Position numbers and translations under genes: made by a program
Part shown: one piece after another, positions 16,388 to 25,750 of the stretch
Position numbering within the stretch: the first letter of the stretch is position 1
How the letters are laid out: the number at the start of each line of letters is the position of its first letter
Notes under the pieces: model-generated
What the model was told of the DNA's origin: nothing
The model's database searches: none
What the model saw: the letters and a program-made list of their open reading frames with translations, nothing else
Source: Lutimaribacter degradans
Lineage (GTDB): Bacteria; Pseudomonadota; Alphaproteobacteria; Rhodobacterales; Rhodobacteraceae
Reading direction: 5' to 3'
Length of the DNA stretch: 64,000 nt
Assembly: GCF_023703375.1 (NCBI RefSeq)
Contig: NZ_JAMQGO010000004.1
Location: 1 to 64,000, forward strand

Positions 16388-16884
16388 TCCACTGTCTCCG
16401 GCGTGACGATCGCCCCGTGCTGAATCGCACGGACGATGCAGCCCAGAATGGCAATAAGGATGAATACGGAACCTACCGGCAGCGCCGAATAGACCCAGGC
16501 GATGGAAATCTCGAGCGCGGCCAGTTTCTGCGAAACCACCCGTTCCGTCATGGCCCAGCCTTGCCAGAACAGGATCGCGAAAAACGTCAGCGACAGGCCC
16601 ATCGAGACAAGGTAAAGGCCAAAGCCCAGCCGGGGCGGCAACATTCGCTGAACGATTTCAACGGCGATCATCGCGCCTTCGCGAAAGGCCGGGGCCACCG
16701 CCAGGAAAACCGACCATATCATGGCCGAGCGCGTGATGACCTCGGACCAGGTCGATGGCTGGCCAAATACGAAGCGGGTTGTCACCTGGTACAGCGCAAG
16801 GCAGGTGGCGATCAGCAAGAACACGATCGCCGCACGCAAGGCTATGCCTGTCGTGATGGCTTCGAGCTTGAGAAAATATTTCAT
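16384..16884 (-). CDS. dctQ: TRAP transporter small membrane subunit (DctQ)
   Basis: A 166-residue protein with four membrane helices, typical of DctQ. The segment FGQPSTWSEVITRSAMIWSVFLAV is close to the conserved W-x-E-E/V region between helices 2 and 3. The ATG at 16884 is chosen over one 33 bases upstream because a CCGAGG site precedes it and because DctQ proteins usually begin just before the first helix. It overlaps dctM by four bases, as usual for these two subunits, which form one complex. Confidence 0.9.
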   Translation of the reverse strand: MKYFLKLEAITTGIALRAAIVFLLIATCLALYQVTTRFVFGQPSTWSEVITRSAMIWSVFLAVAPAFREGAMIAVEIVQRMLPPRLGFGLYLVSMGLSLTFFAILFWQGWAMTERVVSQKLAALEISIAWVYSALPVGSVFILIAILGCIVRAIQHGAIVTPETVE

Positions 16885-16943
16885 GACGGCCTCGGAAAAA
16901 GGGCCGGCACAGATCATGCGCCGGCCCGGTTATCATGCCATGA

Positions 16944-17912
16944 TCACTCGACGGCCTTGATCCGCTCGATCATCTCACCGCCGTGCTGATCGGTGTAAAC
17001 CGAGTAAGACGATTCTTCGGCCAGCGCGGCGAAGGGCGCCTTGTCGATATCGGTGATCACTTCCATGCCGTTTTCAAGCAGCAGCGCCACACCGGCTTCT
17101 TCCAGGCGGTTGACCTCGGCGCGCGTGGCCGCGGCCGATGCCTTGGCCGCCTCCATGAACCAGCCCTGCTGTTCCTCGGTCAAGCCGTCGAACAGAATGG
17201 GCGACGCCAACACCACGGCGGGCGAATATACGTGACCTGTAAGCGACACGTAGTCCTGCACTTCCCAGAACTTGGCCGAGGTGATCACGGTCACGGGGTT
17301 TTCCTGCCCGTCGACAACCCCTTGCTGCAACGCGGTGAACAGCTCGGGAAAGGCCATCGGCGTCGGCGCGGCGCCCATGCCCTCGAACGCGGCCATGTGC
17401 ACCTGGTTTTCCATCGTGCGCAGCTTGAGGCCCTCAAGGTCTTCGGGGGTGCGCACCGGGCGTTGCGAATTGGTCACGTGACGAAAGCCGTTTTCGGACC
17501 AGGCCAGGCCAACAAGGTTGTTTTCGCCGATCTTGTCCAGCAGCTCCTGGCCGATTTCACCGTCAAGAACGGTGCGCGCATGATCGTAGTCGCGGAACAG
17601 GAACGGCAGGTCCAGCGCATAGATCTCTGGCACGAAGTTTCCAAGCGGCCCGGTCGAGGTGATAACCACGTCCATCGACCCGATCTGCAAGCCTTCGATC
17701 ATGTCACGCTCGCCGCCAAGCTGGCCCGCCGGGGCCTGTTCGCCGGTGAATTCGCCGCCCGACAGCTCGGTCAGCGTGTCGATGAACGCCTGCGCGCCGA
17801 CGCCGTAATGCGATGTGGGCGACAGCGAATGGCCGACGACGATGCTTTGTTGTGCCTGGGCAGCCGTGGTCATGACCAGGGCAGCAACAGCACCAATTGT
17901 GAAATGTTTCAT
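16944..17912 (-). CDS. dctP: TRAP transporter solute-binding protein (DctP)
   Basis: A 322-residue periplasmic binding protein. The signal peptide MKHFTIGAVAALVMTTAAQA is cleaved before QQS. LKLRTMENQVHMAAFEGMG includes the arginine that binds the solute carboxylate in DctP proteins, and GVVDGQENPVTVITSAKFWEVQ is the usual C-terminal-lobe motif. AGGAGGAGAC lies directly upstream of the ATG. The solute is most likely L-threonate/D-erythronate, judged from the enzymes of the operon and from known TRAP binding proteins of such gene sets. Confidence 0.92.
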   Translation of the reverse strand: MKHFTIGAVAALVMTTAAQAQQSIVVGHSLSPTSHYGVGAQAFIDTLTELSGGEFTGEQAPAGQLGGERDMIEGLQIGSMDVVITSTGPLGNFVPEIYALDLPFLFRDYDHARTVLDGEIGQELLDKIGENNLVGLAWSENGFRHVTNSQRPVRTPEDLEGLKLRTMENQVHMAAFEGMGAAPTPMAFPELFTALQQGVVDGQENPVTVITSAKFWEVQDYVSLTGHVYSPAVVLASPILFDGLTEEQQGWFMEAAKASAAATRAEVNRLEEAGVALLLENGMEVITDIDKAPFAALAEESSYSVYTDQHGGEMIERIKAVE

Positions 17913-17931
17913 AAGTCTCCTCCTCTTTTTT

Positions 17932-18927
17932 TCAGCCGGTCAGCCCGGCCATTCCGAAACCGTCAATATGTTCCTGAACGATTTCCGCGAAATCGGCATT
18001 CGCCGAGAACCCCAGCGATTGGGCGCGCGGTGTCACGATCTGGCCGGGCCATGTCGTGACGATCCTTTGAATGGCGGGATCGGGGCGTTCGACGACGCGC
18101 GCCGTGTACGCAGCCCCCGCAAGCGCGGTGAGCGTGTCGAGCATGCCGTGGACGGTGACGGAAATACCCGGCAGCGTCACGGTCGTGTCGGTGCCCAACG
18201 CGTCTTGCCGCAACGACGCGGCCACAACCATGTATTCAAGCGCCTTGGCAGGTGATGCAAGGTGCAGCCGCAGATCATGGCCAACAGCCAGGTCGGCCTC
18301 TTCCCCCTTCAAGGGCTCACGAATGATCCCGCTGGCAAAGCTGGACGCGGCGCGGTTCGGCTTGCCTGGTCGCACCGATATCGTGGGAAACCGCAACGCG
18401 CGGCCCTTTATGAACCCCTTTCGGCTGGCATCGCGAACCAGCAATTCCCCCATCAGTTTCTGCGCGCCGTAAGATGACAGCGGCGCTGGCAGCATGTCTT
18501 CGGAAATCGTGTCGTTGTCGCGGCAAGAAAACACGGCAACCGAGGACGAGAAAAGAAAGACAGGGGCGCGCGCGAAACCCCGGCATGCATTTATCAGCGC
18601 GATGGTCGCTTGCAGGTTCACCTGCATTCCCAGGTCGTAATCTTCCTCGGCCAGGCCGGACACAACCGCGGCCAGATGAATGACGAGCTCCGGCGCCTCG
18701 GCGCCGATACGCGCGATGACCTCGGGGGTGTCCACGCTGCCCTGAAGGGCGTGAACGCGGGGATACTCGCGTTCGAGCTGTGCCAGCGCATCGGCCGAAA
18801 TGTCGTTCGCGATGATCGCCTCGATCCGGCGCGCTTCGCCGTCAAGAACGATTTCATCCTTGTCCGCCAACCAGCGGACAGCCATTTGCCCAAGGAAACC
18901 TGCCGCCCCGGTGATCAATATGCGCAC
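17932..18927 (-). CDS. denD: D-erythronate dehydrogenase (extended SDR family)
   Basis: A 331-residue NAD-dependent enzyme of the epimerase/extended short-chain-dehydrogenase fold. The Rossmann motif ITGAAGFLGQMAVRWL begins at residue 5; the catalytic set appears as SSSVAVF with the YGAQKLMGE Tyr-x-x-x-Lys motif. In operons with OtnI/OtnK/OtnC this family is DenD, which oxidises D-erythronate to 2-oxo-tetronate, feeding the same route as LtnD. The start is GTG, set by GGGGAGGA just upstream. It is the first gene of the operon, 20 bases before dctP, and an operator-like dyad lies 35 bases ahead of it. Confidence 0.87.
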   Translation of the reverse strand: MRILITGAAGFLGQMAVRWLADKDEIVLDGEARRIEAIIANDISADALAQLEREYPRVHALQGSVDTPEVIARIGAEAPELVIHLAAVVSGLAEEDYDLGMQVNLQATIALINACRGFARAPVFLFSSSVAVFSCRDNDTISEDMLPAPLSSYGAQKLMGELLVRDASRKGFIKGRALRFPTISVRPGKPNRAASSFASGIIREPLKGEEADLAVGHDLRLHLASPAKALEYMVVAASLRQDALGTDTTVTLPGISVTVHGMLDTLTALAGAAYTARVVERPDPAIQRIVTTWPGQIVTPRAQSLGFSANADFAEIVQEHIDGFGMAGLTG

Positions 18928-18961
18928 GCTGAATCCTCCCCGGGCAAACGGTTACTATTTG

Positions 18962-18975
18962 TGATAGCGCTGTCA
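18962..18975. promoter_or_regulatory. operator-like dyad before denD
   Basis: TGATAGCGCTGTCA is a 14-base imperfect palindrome with the central GCGC typical of LacI/GalR-family sites. On the minus strand it reads TGACAGCGCTATCA, which matches the site at 19071-19084 at 13 of 14 positions. It lies 35 bases upstream of the operon start, where a repressor would block transcription of denD onward. Confidence 0.7.
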
Positions 18976-19070
18976 ACTTTTATCGCGCCAGCCAGGGGCA
19001 TGCTCAAGCCTGCCCGATCCACAGGACAATACCCGGTGTCTCGCAAAGCGGCACTGGCGCAAGATTGATG

Positions 19071-19084
19071 TGACAGCGCAATCA
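19071..19084. promoter_or_regulatory. operator-like dyad before the LacI gene
   Basis: TGACAGCGCAATCA, 13 of 14 positions the same as the site before denD read on the other strand, ends 20 bases before the preferred start of the LacI-type gene. This suggests the repressor also controls itself. The two sites are 109 bases apart between divergent genes. Confidence 0.65.
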
Positions 19085-19104
19085 TTTTGCCCGATATTTT
19101 GCCT

Positions 19105-20130
19105 ATGGATTCGCACGAGAACGACAAACCGGCCCGACGCCCCACGCTATCGCAGGTTGCCAGGATCGCGGGCGTCAGCGAAATTACCGCGAGCCGTGCC
19201 CTGCGCAACGGATCGGTCGTTGCCAAGGCCACGCGGGCCCGCGTCGAAAAAGCGGCACGGGCGCTCAATTACGTGCCAAACAGGCTGGCCGGCACATTGG
19301 CCGGCGGGGCCTCGCGGCAGGTTGGCGTGATCCTGCCTTCGTTGTCGAACATCGTTTTCGCCGATGTCCTCAAGGGGCTGGAGGCGCGGCTGGAGGATGA
19401 CGGCTACCACCCCATTCTGGGCATTTCACATTATGACCCCAAGCGCGAGGAACAGCTGCTGCGCGATCTGCTGATGTGGCGGCCCGCCGGCCTGGTTCTG
19501 GCCCCTGCGCAAATGACAGAGGCCACGAGGTCGCTGCTTGGCGCAGCGGATATGCCCATCGTCGAAGTGATGGACATAGACAGGCCGGTCACGGACATGG
19601 CTGTCGGGTTTTCACACCATACCGCGGGCCGGGCGATGGCGCATTTCCTGGTCGGGCGCGGGTATCGCAAATTCGCTTATCTCGGCCATGACATATCGAC
19701 CGATTTCCGCGCGTTGGCCCGGCTTGACGGTTTTCGCGAGGGGCTGGCGGAAATTGGTGTCGCGCTTTCAGAGACACGGATAATGCAAGGTCCGTCATCC
19801 GTTCTGCTGGGAAAACAGGGGATTGAGGCGTTGTTGCGCGATGCCTCCGAGCGCCCCGAAGCCGTGTTCTTTTCAAACGATGACATGGCGGTGGGCGCGG
19901 TGTTCCATTGCCAGGGCGCCGGTATCGCCAATCCCGATGATCTGGCGCTGGCCGGTTTCAACGGGCTCAGCATCGGGCAAGCCCTGCCGACACCGTTGAC
20001 CACCATCGCCTCGAACCGCGAGGAAATCGGCTTTGCCGCCGCAGACAGTATCGTGCAAAAGCTCCGGGGGCTTGCTCCGCAAAGCGTCAGGCGCATAGAT
20101 TTCCGGCTGGTTCCGGGCGCAACAGCCTGA
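19105..20130 (+). CDS. LacI-family repressor, likely controller of the threonate/erythronate operon
   Basis: A 341-residue LacI/GalR regulator, GntR-subgroup-like. The helix-turn-helix LSQVARIAGVSEITASRALRNG (read in two parts, residues about 13-34) is followed by the hinge YVPNRLAGTLAGG and a periplasmic-binding-protein fold (VGVILPSLSNIVFADVLKGL, PEAVFFSNDDMAVGAVF, LALAGFNGL). The ATG at 19105 is preferred over an upstream TTG. It is divergent from the eight-gene operon with paired operator-like sites between, so it very probably represses that operon until a pathway intermediate binds. Confidence 0.87.
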   Translation: MDSHENDKPARRPTLSQVARIAGVSEITASRALRNGSVVAKATRARVEKAARALNYVPNRLAGTLAGGASRQVGVILPSLSNIVFADVLKGLEARLEDDGYHPILGISHYDPKREEQLLRDLLMWRPAGLVLAPAQMTEATRSLLGAADMPIVEVMDIDRPVTDMAVGFSHHTAGRAMAHFLVGRGYRKFAYLGHDISTDFRALARLDGFREGLAEIGVALSETRIMQGPSSVLLGKQGIEALLRDASERPEAVFFSNDDMAVGAVFHCQGAGIANPDDLALAGFNGLSIGQALPTPLTTIASNREEIGFAAADSIVQKLRGLAPQSVRRIDFRLVPGATA

Positions 20131-20163
20131 TCCGGGCCATGCCCAGCCGTTGAAAGCGTGGCT

Positions 20164-21033
20164 CTATCTACCTCGCCTTTCGATGAAATCTGTCACTTTT
20201 CCGACCAACAGGGGTGCCAGCGCGGGCGTTATGATGTGGCCCATGCCGGGGATGATCTCCAGCTCGGCCCCGGGGATGAGAGCCGCGATTTCCGTCCCCG
20301 CCTCGGGCGGGATCAGCGCGTCGTCGGCACCGTGGATCACGTGGCAGGGCAGATCGACCGCGCGCAGGTCTTCGCGCCGATCGGGCGATGACAGGATCGC
20401 CAGCAATTGCCGGTTCACCCCCGCCGCATCCGCGCCCCTGTCATAGGCACGGCCCGCGAGTTCGCGAAAATAACTGTCGGACGCGGGAAAGCCGGGGCTG
20501 CCCCACGCGTGATCGCCCGCCAGGGCGGTCTCGATGTAGCCCGCCCTGTCCTGATCGCGGCTCAGCAACTGGTCGATACCGCCCTGCCCCGTGAAGGCCG
20601 CGCGCGTCATGACGATGGAGGCGCTCTGTAGTCGCTCGGCGTGATCCATCGCCAGCACTTGCGCGATGCCACCGCCCATCGAGATGCCAAGAACATGCGC
20701 CCGGCCAATTTCCAGCGCATCCATCAAGCCCACCACGTCGTGGGCCATGTCATCAAGGCCATAGGCGGCTTGCGGCACCTCGCCCCGAGCCAGCGTGGCC
20801 AGGATCGTATCGGCCTGCCCGTCCACACCCGGCGCCGGGCAGCGCGCGGAAAGCCCAACGTCGCGGTTGTCGAACACCACCACGCGAAACCCGCGCTTGG
20901 CAAACCCCTGCAACAAGGCATCGGGCCAATGGATCAACTGGCTGCCAAGCCCGCGGATCAAGACCAGCGGCACACCGTTTCGCGGCCCGTGCTCTTCCAC
21001 CTCCAGCGTGATGTCATTCGCGGTGATGTGCAT
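20164..21033 (-). CDS. alpha/beta-hydrolase
   Basis: A 289-residue cytoplasmic hydrolase. The family order is present: VPLVLIRGLGSQ (oxyanion region), VVVFDNRDVGLS, the nucleophile elbow GISMGGGIAQ, an aspartate in HVIHGADDALIPPEAG, and the final histidine in IIPGMGHI. The ATG at 21033 follows a GGGGGG stretch. It points away from the thiolase gene and ends close to the end of the LacI gene. Similar proteins are often annotated as lactonases or esterases; no substrate can be given. Confidence 0.85.
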   Translation of the reverse strand: MHITANDITLEVEEHGPRNGVPLVLIRGLGSQLIHWPDALLQGFAKRGFRVVVFDNRDVGLSARCPAPGVDGQADTILATLARGEVPQAAYGLDDMAHDVVGLMDALEIGRAHVLGISMGGGIAQVLAMDHAERLQSASIVMTRAAFTGQGGIDQLLSRDQDRAGYIETALAGDHAWGSPGFPASDSYFRELAGRAYDRGADAAGVNRQLLAILSSPDRREDLRAVDLPCHVIHGADDALIPPEAGTEIAALIPGAELEIIPGMGHIITPALAPLLVGKVTDFIERRGR

Positions 21034-21180
21034 ATGCGCCCCCCTTTTCAATGCCAGCCTGCCGCCACCGCCATGCCGGCACAAGCCCCGTGACGTTGGG
21101 GCATTTGCTGCCCACCCGATTGAAATGCCCCGCCCGGCGCCCCTAGGCTGCTGCCAACCAAAACGAGGAGGACAGGGATC

Positions 21181-22386
21181 ATGGCCGAGGCCTATATCTT
21201 TGATGCCGTGCGCACGCCACGTTCCAAGGGCAAGCAAGGCGGAACGCTGAACGAGGTCAAGCCGATCCGCCTGCTGGCCGGACTGCTGGAGGGGCTGCAA
21301 CAGCGCCACGATCTGGATACAGCGCGGGTCGACGACGTGGTGATGGGCTGCGTCGCGCCGGTTCTGGAACAGGGCAGTTGCATCGCCAAGGCCGCCGCGC
21401 AATCGGCAGGTTGGGATGAAAGCGTGCCCGGCGTGCAGCTTGACCGGTTCTGCGCTTCCGGGCTTGAGGCGGTGAACATGGCCGCCGCCAAGGTCGGCTC
21501 GGGGCAAGAAGACCTGGTTGTCGCAGGCGGGCTGGAATCGATGAGCCGCGTGCCCATCGGCTCGTCGGGCGGGCCGATGTTCGCCGACCCCGAATTCGTG
21601 CTCGATCACAACTCGGTGCCGCAAGGCATCGGGGCCGACCTGATCGCCACGCTCGATGGCTACTCGCGCGAGGATGTGGATGCCTTCGCCGTCGAAAGCC
21701 AACGCCGCGCGGCCCATGCGCGCGACAGCGGCTGGTTCGACCGATCGGTCATGCCCGTCCGCGACGAAAACGGCGCCACGATTCTTGAGCGCGACGATTT
21801 CATCAAGCCCGGCACCGACATGCAGACGCTTGGCGCGTTGAAACCCAGCTTTGCCCAGATGGGCGCGTTGGGAATGGACGAGATGGCGATTGCCAAGTAC
21901 CCGCAGGTGAACCGCATCAACCACGTACACACGCCCGGCAACTCGTCGGGCATCGTCGATGGCGCCAGCGCCGTGTTGATCGGCAGCCAGCAGGCGGGCC
22001 GCGATATCGGGCTGACACCGCGCGCGCGCGTCGTGGCCACCGCCGTACTGGCCACCGATCCGGTGATCATGCTGACAGGCCCAGGCCCGGCGGCCCAGAA
22101 ATGCCTGGCCAAGGCCGGGCTGACCCGCGAAGACATCGACATCTGGGAAATCAACGAGGCTTTCGCCTCGGTCGCGCTGCGTTACATGCGCGATCTGGAT
22201 ATCGACCACGAGATCACCAATGTCTGCGGCGGCGCCATCGCCATGGGCCACCCGCTGGGCGCGACTGGCGGCGCGCTGGTTTCCACCGTTCTCGATGAAC
22301 TTGAACGGCGTGACGCGCATCGCGCAATGATCAGCCTGTGCGTCGGCGGCGGCATGGGCATTTCAACACTTATCGAACGGGTGTGA
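21181..22386 (+). CDS. fadA: acetyl-CoA C-acyltransferase (thiolase)
   Basis: A 401-residue thiolase that splits 3-ketoacyl-CoA with free CoA in beta-oxidation. The acylated cysteine lies in [13 protein letters not shown] (about residue 94), and the C-terminal sites are [29 protein letters not shown] (catalytic His) and the last motif with Cys, [21 protein letters not shown] precedes the start. The FadB-type enzyme follows within three bases, so the pair forms the usual beta-oxidation operon. A biosynthetic thiolase is less likely given this partner. Confidence 0.9.
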   Translation: MAEAYIFDAVRTPRSKGKQGGTLNEVKPIRLLAGLLEGLQQRHDLDTARVDDVVMGCVAPVLEQGSCIAKAAAQSAGWDESVPGVQLDRFCASGLEAVNMAAAKVGSGQEDLVVAGGLESMSRVPIGSSGGPMFADPEFVLDHNSVPQGIGADLIATLDGYSREDVDAFAVESQRRAAHARDSGWFDRSVMPVRDENGATILERDDFIKPGTDMQTLGALKPSFAQMGALGMDEMAIAKYPQVNRINHVHTPGNSSGIVDGASAVLIGSQQAGRDIGLTPRARVVATAVLATDPVIMLTGPGPAAQKCLAKAGLTREDIDIWEINEAFASVALRYMRDLDIDHEITNVCGGAIAMGHPLGATGGALVSTVLDELERRDAHRAMISLCVGGGMGISTLIERV

Positions 22387-22388
22387 CC

Positions 22389-24512
22389 ATGGGTGAATTT
22401 CGCTACGAAAAAGACGCCGACGGCATCGTCACAGTCACCATGGACATGGACGGCCCCGTGAACGCGATGAACGCCCAGTTCGACGGGCTTTACCAGGACA
22501 TGACCGACAGGCTTTGCGCCGAAGACGGGCTGACGGGCGTTGTGCTGACCTCGGCCAAGAAGACCTTTTTCGCCGGTGGCGACCTGAAATGGCTGATCGG
22601 GGTGCAGCCGGGGCAGGAACAGGAAATCTACGAGAATGTCGAGCGCACAAAGGCCAACATGCGCCGGTTGGAAAAGCTGGGCGTGCCGGTCGTGGCCGCG
22701 ATCAACGGCGCGGCCGCGGGCGGCGGGTTCGAGATCTGCCTGGCCTGTCATTACCGCATCGCGGCCGACCTGCCGCAGGTCAAGATCGGGCTGCCCGAGG
22801 TTACGCTGGGCCTGCTGCCCGGTGGCGGCGGCGTGGTGCGCATGACCTACCTGCTGGGAATCGAGGGGGCGATGCCCTTTGCCCTCGAGGGCCGGATGGT
22901 CAGCGCGCAAAAGGCGCTGAACGCAGGCATCGTTCACGAAGTGACCGAAAGCATCGACGCGCTTGTGCCGCGCGCCAAGGCCTACATCACATCGGTCGCG
23001 GGCGATGCGGCGGCCTGCACCCAGCCTTGGGACGACCGCAAGTATCGCATTCCCGGCGGGCCATCGAACACCGCCGCAGCGGCACCGCGCCTCGCGGTAG
23101 GGTCGGCCATGCTGTACAAGAAAACGCGCGACCTGCTACCCGCGCCGGGCAAGATCATGGATATCATGGCCAATACCGCCTCGAATGTCGATTTCGACGG
23201 CGCGCAGCGTTATGAAAGCCGGCAATTCGCATCGCTGGTGCCGCTGCCGGTGACCAAGAACATGATCCAGGCCTTCTTTTTCGACCTCAACAAGGTCAAT
23301 GGCGGGGCCGCGCGGCCCGGCGATGTGCCGCAGTCGAAGGTGGGCAAGCTGGGTATCCTCGGTGCGGGCATGATGGGCCAGGGCATCGCCTATTCCGCGG
23401 CCATGGCTGGCATCGAGGTGGTGCTGAAAGACACCGGCCTTGACGCCGCCGAACGCGGCAAGGGCCATACCGCCAAGCTTCTTGAAACGCGCGTGGCCAA
23501 GGGCCGGATGGAACAGGCACAGGCCGACGCGGTGCTGGCCCGGATCACGCCCACCGACAGCGCCGAGGCACTGGCGGGCTGTGACCTGATCATCGAGGCC
23601 GTGTTCGAACGCATCGACGTGAAAGAATCGGTTCTGGCCGAACACGAGACACTTTTGGGCGACGCCGGTTTCTGGGGCTCGAACACCTCGACCCTGCCGA
23701 TCGGTCGCCTGGCGCAAGCCGCGACCCGGCCCGAAAAGTTCATCGGCCTGCATTTCTTTTCGCCGGTCGACAAGATGCCCCTGCTGGAGATCGTCGTGGG
23801 TGAAAAGACTGATGATGAAACCCTGGCCCGTGCCTTCGATTTCGCGCGCCAGATCGGCAAGACACCCATCGTGGTGAATGCCAGCACCGGCTTTTATACC
23901 TCGCGCACTATCGGAACCAAGATGGACGAGGCGGTGCAGATGGTCGCCGAGGGGCTGGACCCGGTGCGCGTGGAAAACCTGTCGCGCGCGGTAGGCTTTC
24001 CGACGGGCCTGCTGACGCTTTACGACGAGGTGAAACTGTCCCTCGCCCTCGACATCTTCGACACGCAACTGGACATGGGCCTGCGCCGCGCCGAGGATGA
24101 CCCGACACCCGAGGCCCGCAGCCTGTTGCGCGCGCTGGTGGCCGAGGGCCGCAAGGGCCGTGGCACGGGCGGCGGGTTCTTCGACTATTCCGACGATGGC
24201 AAGGCCCCCTGGCCGGGCCTGGCCCAATGGCGCAAGGCGGATGCCGATATCCCCGACGCGGACATAAAGGACAGGATGCTGTTCCGCGCGGTTCTGGAAA
24301 CCCTGCGTTGCCTTGACGAGGGCGTTTTGCGTGCGACGGCGGATGCCAATATCGGCTCGATCATGGGTATCGGCGCCCCCGCCTGGACGGGCGGCTATGC
24401 GCAATTCGTCGAAACCTACGGACGGGCGCGGTTCATCGCCCGCTGCGAGGAACTGGCCGCCGAATACGGGCCCCGCTTCGCGCCGCCCGAAAGCCTGCGC
24501 AAGGCCGCGTGA
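22389..24512 (+). CDS. fadJ: FadB/FadJ-type enoyl-CoA hydratase/3-hydroxyacyl-CoA dehydrogenase
   Basis: A 707-residue two-function enzyme. The crotonase half (residues about 1-190) has [12 protein letters not shown] and [17 protein letters not shown], with the catalytic Glu in [17 protein letters not shown]. The NAD half begins near residue 317 with [21 protein letters not shown] and continues through [12 protein letters not shown] and [17 protein letters not shown]. It overlaps nothing but starts two bases after the thiolase stop. Together the two genes complete the last three steps of beta-oxidation. Several other FadB copies are usual in this group of bacteria, so substrate range is open. 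Confidence 0.92.
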   Translation: MGEFRYEKDADGIVTVTMDMDGPVNAMNAQFDGLYQDMTDRLCAEDGLTGVVLTSAKKTFFAGGDLKWLIGVQPGQEQEIYENVERTKANMRRLEKLGVPVVAAINGAAAGGGFEICLACHYRIAADLPQVKIGLPEVTLGLLPGGGGVVRMTYLLGIEGAMPFALEGRMVSAQKALNAGIVHEVTESIDALVPRAKAYITSVAGDAAACTQPWDDRKYRIPGGPSNTAAAAPRLAVGSAMLYKKTRDLLPAPGKIMDIMANTASNVDFDGAQRYESRQFASLVPLPVTKNMIQAFFFDLNKVNGGAARPGDVPQSKVGKLGILGAGMMGQGIAYSAAMAGIEVVLKDTGLDAAERGKGHTAKLLETRVAKGRMEQAQADAVLARITPTDSAEALAGCDLIIEAVFERIDVKESVLAEHETLLGDAGFWGSNTSTLPIGRLAQAATRPEKFIGLHFFSPVDKMPLLEIVVGEKTDDETLARAFDFARQIGKTPIVVNASTGFYTSRTIGTKMDEAVQMVAEGLDPVRVENLSRAVGFPTGLLTLYDEVKLSLALDIFDTQLDMGLRRAEDDPTPEARSLLRALVAEGRKGRGTGGGFFDYSDDGKAPWPGLAQWRKADADIPDADIKDRMLFRAVLETLRCLDEGVLRATADANIGSIMGIGAPAWTGGYAQFVETYGRARFIARCEELAAEYGPRFAPPESLRKAA

Positions 24513-24515
24513 TCA

Positions 24516-24542
24516 ATTGCGCCGCGCAATTTGCGGCGCAAA
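24516..24542. terminator. hairpin between convergent fadJ and DUF2478 genes
   Basis: ATTGCGCCGC on the left pairs with GCGGCGCAA(A)T on the right around a seven-base loop. It starts four bases after the fadJ stop and ends one base before the end of the oppositely oriented gene, so it can serve both. An A/T-rich flank is small. Confidence 0.55.
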
Positions 24543-25049
24543 TCACCCCGGGATTTCGCCGGCAAGATGAAGTTGCAACGCATCTGTCAACGCCTCGGGC
24601 GTTGTCCACTGGGCCATCTCGCCCGCGTAGCCGATGAAAGCCGCGCGTTTCTCGGCGGCCACGGCAATGACGACATGGCTACCCTGCTCCAGTGCGCGGG
24701 CGATCAACGGGGCGAAACCGCGGCCCGTTTCCTCTTGCTTGCCAAACCGATTGACAAAAAGCACCCGCGCGCCCGGCAAGGTTTGCCCAACCTGCTGTGC
24801 CACCTCTTCGAGGCTGCCGGGATCGAGGGAGCAACCGTCGGCCCCTGCCCCCAGATCTTGAGAGATCACCCGCGAAAAACGGTGCGCCGCGTCATGCAGC
24901 ACCATCTGGTCCTTGCCGCCCCGCACCCAAGGCGCGCGGGATTGCAGAACGCCGGCAACGGGCACGCCCTGTGCCAGCAAGCGGTCGCGCGTATCGGCCA
25001 GCGCCGCGTCGGTGCCCGGACTGCTGGACATGGCAAGAATAAGCGGCAT
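24543..25049 (-). CDS. DUF2478-family protein (NTPase-like), probably molybdenum related
   Basis: A 168-residue protein. It resembles DUF2478, a family related to small P-loop NTPases and often found with molybdenum genes. Visible landmarks are LGAGADGCSLDPGSLEEVA, ARVLFVNRFGKQEETGRGF and VVIAVAAEKRAAF; I see no strong Walker A motif. The ATG at 25049 faces away from mobA, 68 bases from the mobA start, so the pair could share a control region. A role in molybdenum cofactor supply is inferred from this neighbour and from the SoxC-like molybdoenzyme in the same window. Confidence 0.65.
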   Translation of the reverse strand: MPLILAMSSSPGTDAALADTRDRLLAQGVPVAGVLQSRAPWVRGGKDQMVLHDAAHRFSRVISQDLGAGADGCSLDPGSLEEVAQQVGQTLPGARVLFVNRFGKQEETGRGFAPLIARALEQGSHVVIAVAAEKRAAFIGYAGEMAQWTTPEALTDALQLHLAGEIPG

Positions 25050-25117
25050 CGTGGTTTTCCCGAAAGGCGATATGCGGCACAGTAGCCCGATCCGCCTTGC
25101 AGGAGACATGCGACACC

Positions 25118-25750
25118 ATGACCGACCCGATTCCCGCCGTGATTGTTGCCGGTGGCCTGGCAAGCCGCATGGGCGGCGGCGACAAGGCGCTGCTGCCATT
25201 GGGGAACGCGCGGGTCATCGACCACCTGCTTGCACGGCTGCGCCCGCAGGTGGGCGACATCGCACTGAATGCCAATGGCGTGCCGGACCGCTGGGCCGAC
25301 CTGGGAGTGCCGGTGTTGCCCGACCCGGTGCCAGACCGCCCCGGCCCGCTGGCAGGCATCCTTGCGGCGATGCAATGGGCGCGATGTCGTGGCGCAACTC
25401 AGGTGCTCACCGTGGCGGGCGATACGCCTTTTCTGCCCGGTGACCTGGTCACCCGGTTACGCACCCCCGGCGCGGCCGCCTATGCCTTGGACAGGCACGG
25501 GCGCGCCCATCCGGTTTGCGGTATTTGGCCCGTCACCTGTGAGCACGAGTTGCGCCAACGCCTGGCGCGCCGCGAACACCGCATGATGGCCTTCTGCCAT
25601 GCGATCGGGGCGGCGCCCGTCGCATTTCCCGACCCCGCGCCGCCTGCCTTTTTCAATATCAACACACCGCAAGAGCTGGAACAGGCCGCCCGCTGGTTGA
25701 CCCCCGCCGATCAGCCAATCAGCGCATCACCCGGATCGCGGCGGTCGTAA
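25118..25750 (+). CDS. mobA: molybdenum cofactor guanylyltransferase
   Basis: A 210-residue nucleotidyltransferase that attaches GMP to molybdopterin, making the guanine dinucleotide form of the cofactor. The signature VIVAGGLASRMGGGDKAL (residues 7-24) and the central VAGDTPFLPGDLV and C-terminal FFNINTPQELEQA are all typical. The ATG at 25118 is preferred to one seven codons earlier because it fits the family's start and follows AGGAG. The 3' end overlaps the convergent DUF6456 gene by 40 bases. Confidence 0.9.
   Translation: MTDPIPAVIVAGGLASRMGGGDKALLPLGNARVIDHLLARLRPQVGDIALNANGVPDRWADLGVPVLPDPVPDRPGPLAGILAAMQWARCRGATQVLTVAGDTPFLPGDLVTRLRTPGAAAYALDRHGRAHPVCGIWPVTCEHELRQRLARREHRMMAFCHAIGAAPVAFPDPAPPAFFNINTPQELEQAARWLTPADQPISASPGSRRS

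Noticed and set aside
20164..22320. 718-codon open frame on the minus strand reaching across the thiolase gene
   Set aside because: Only its 3' part (from 21033) is the hydrolase; the rest is antisense to a clear thiolase and has no family pattern.
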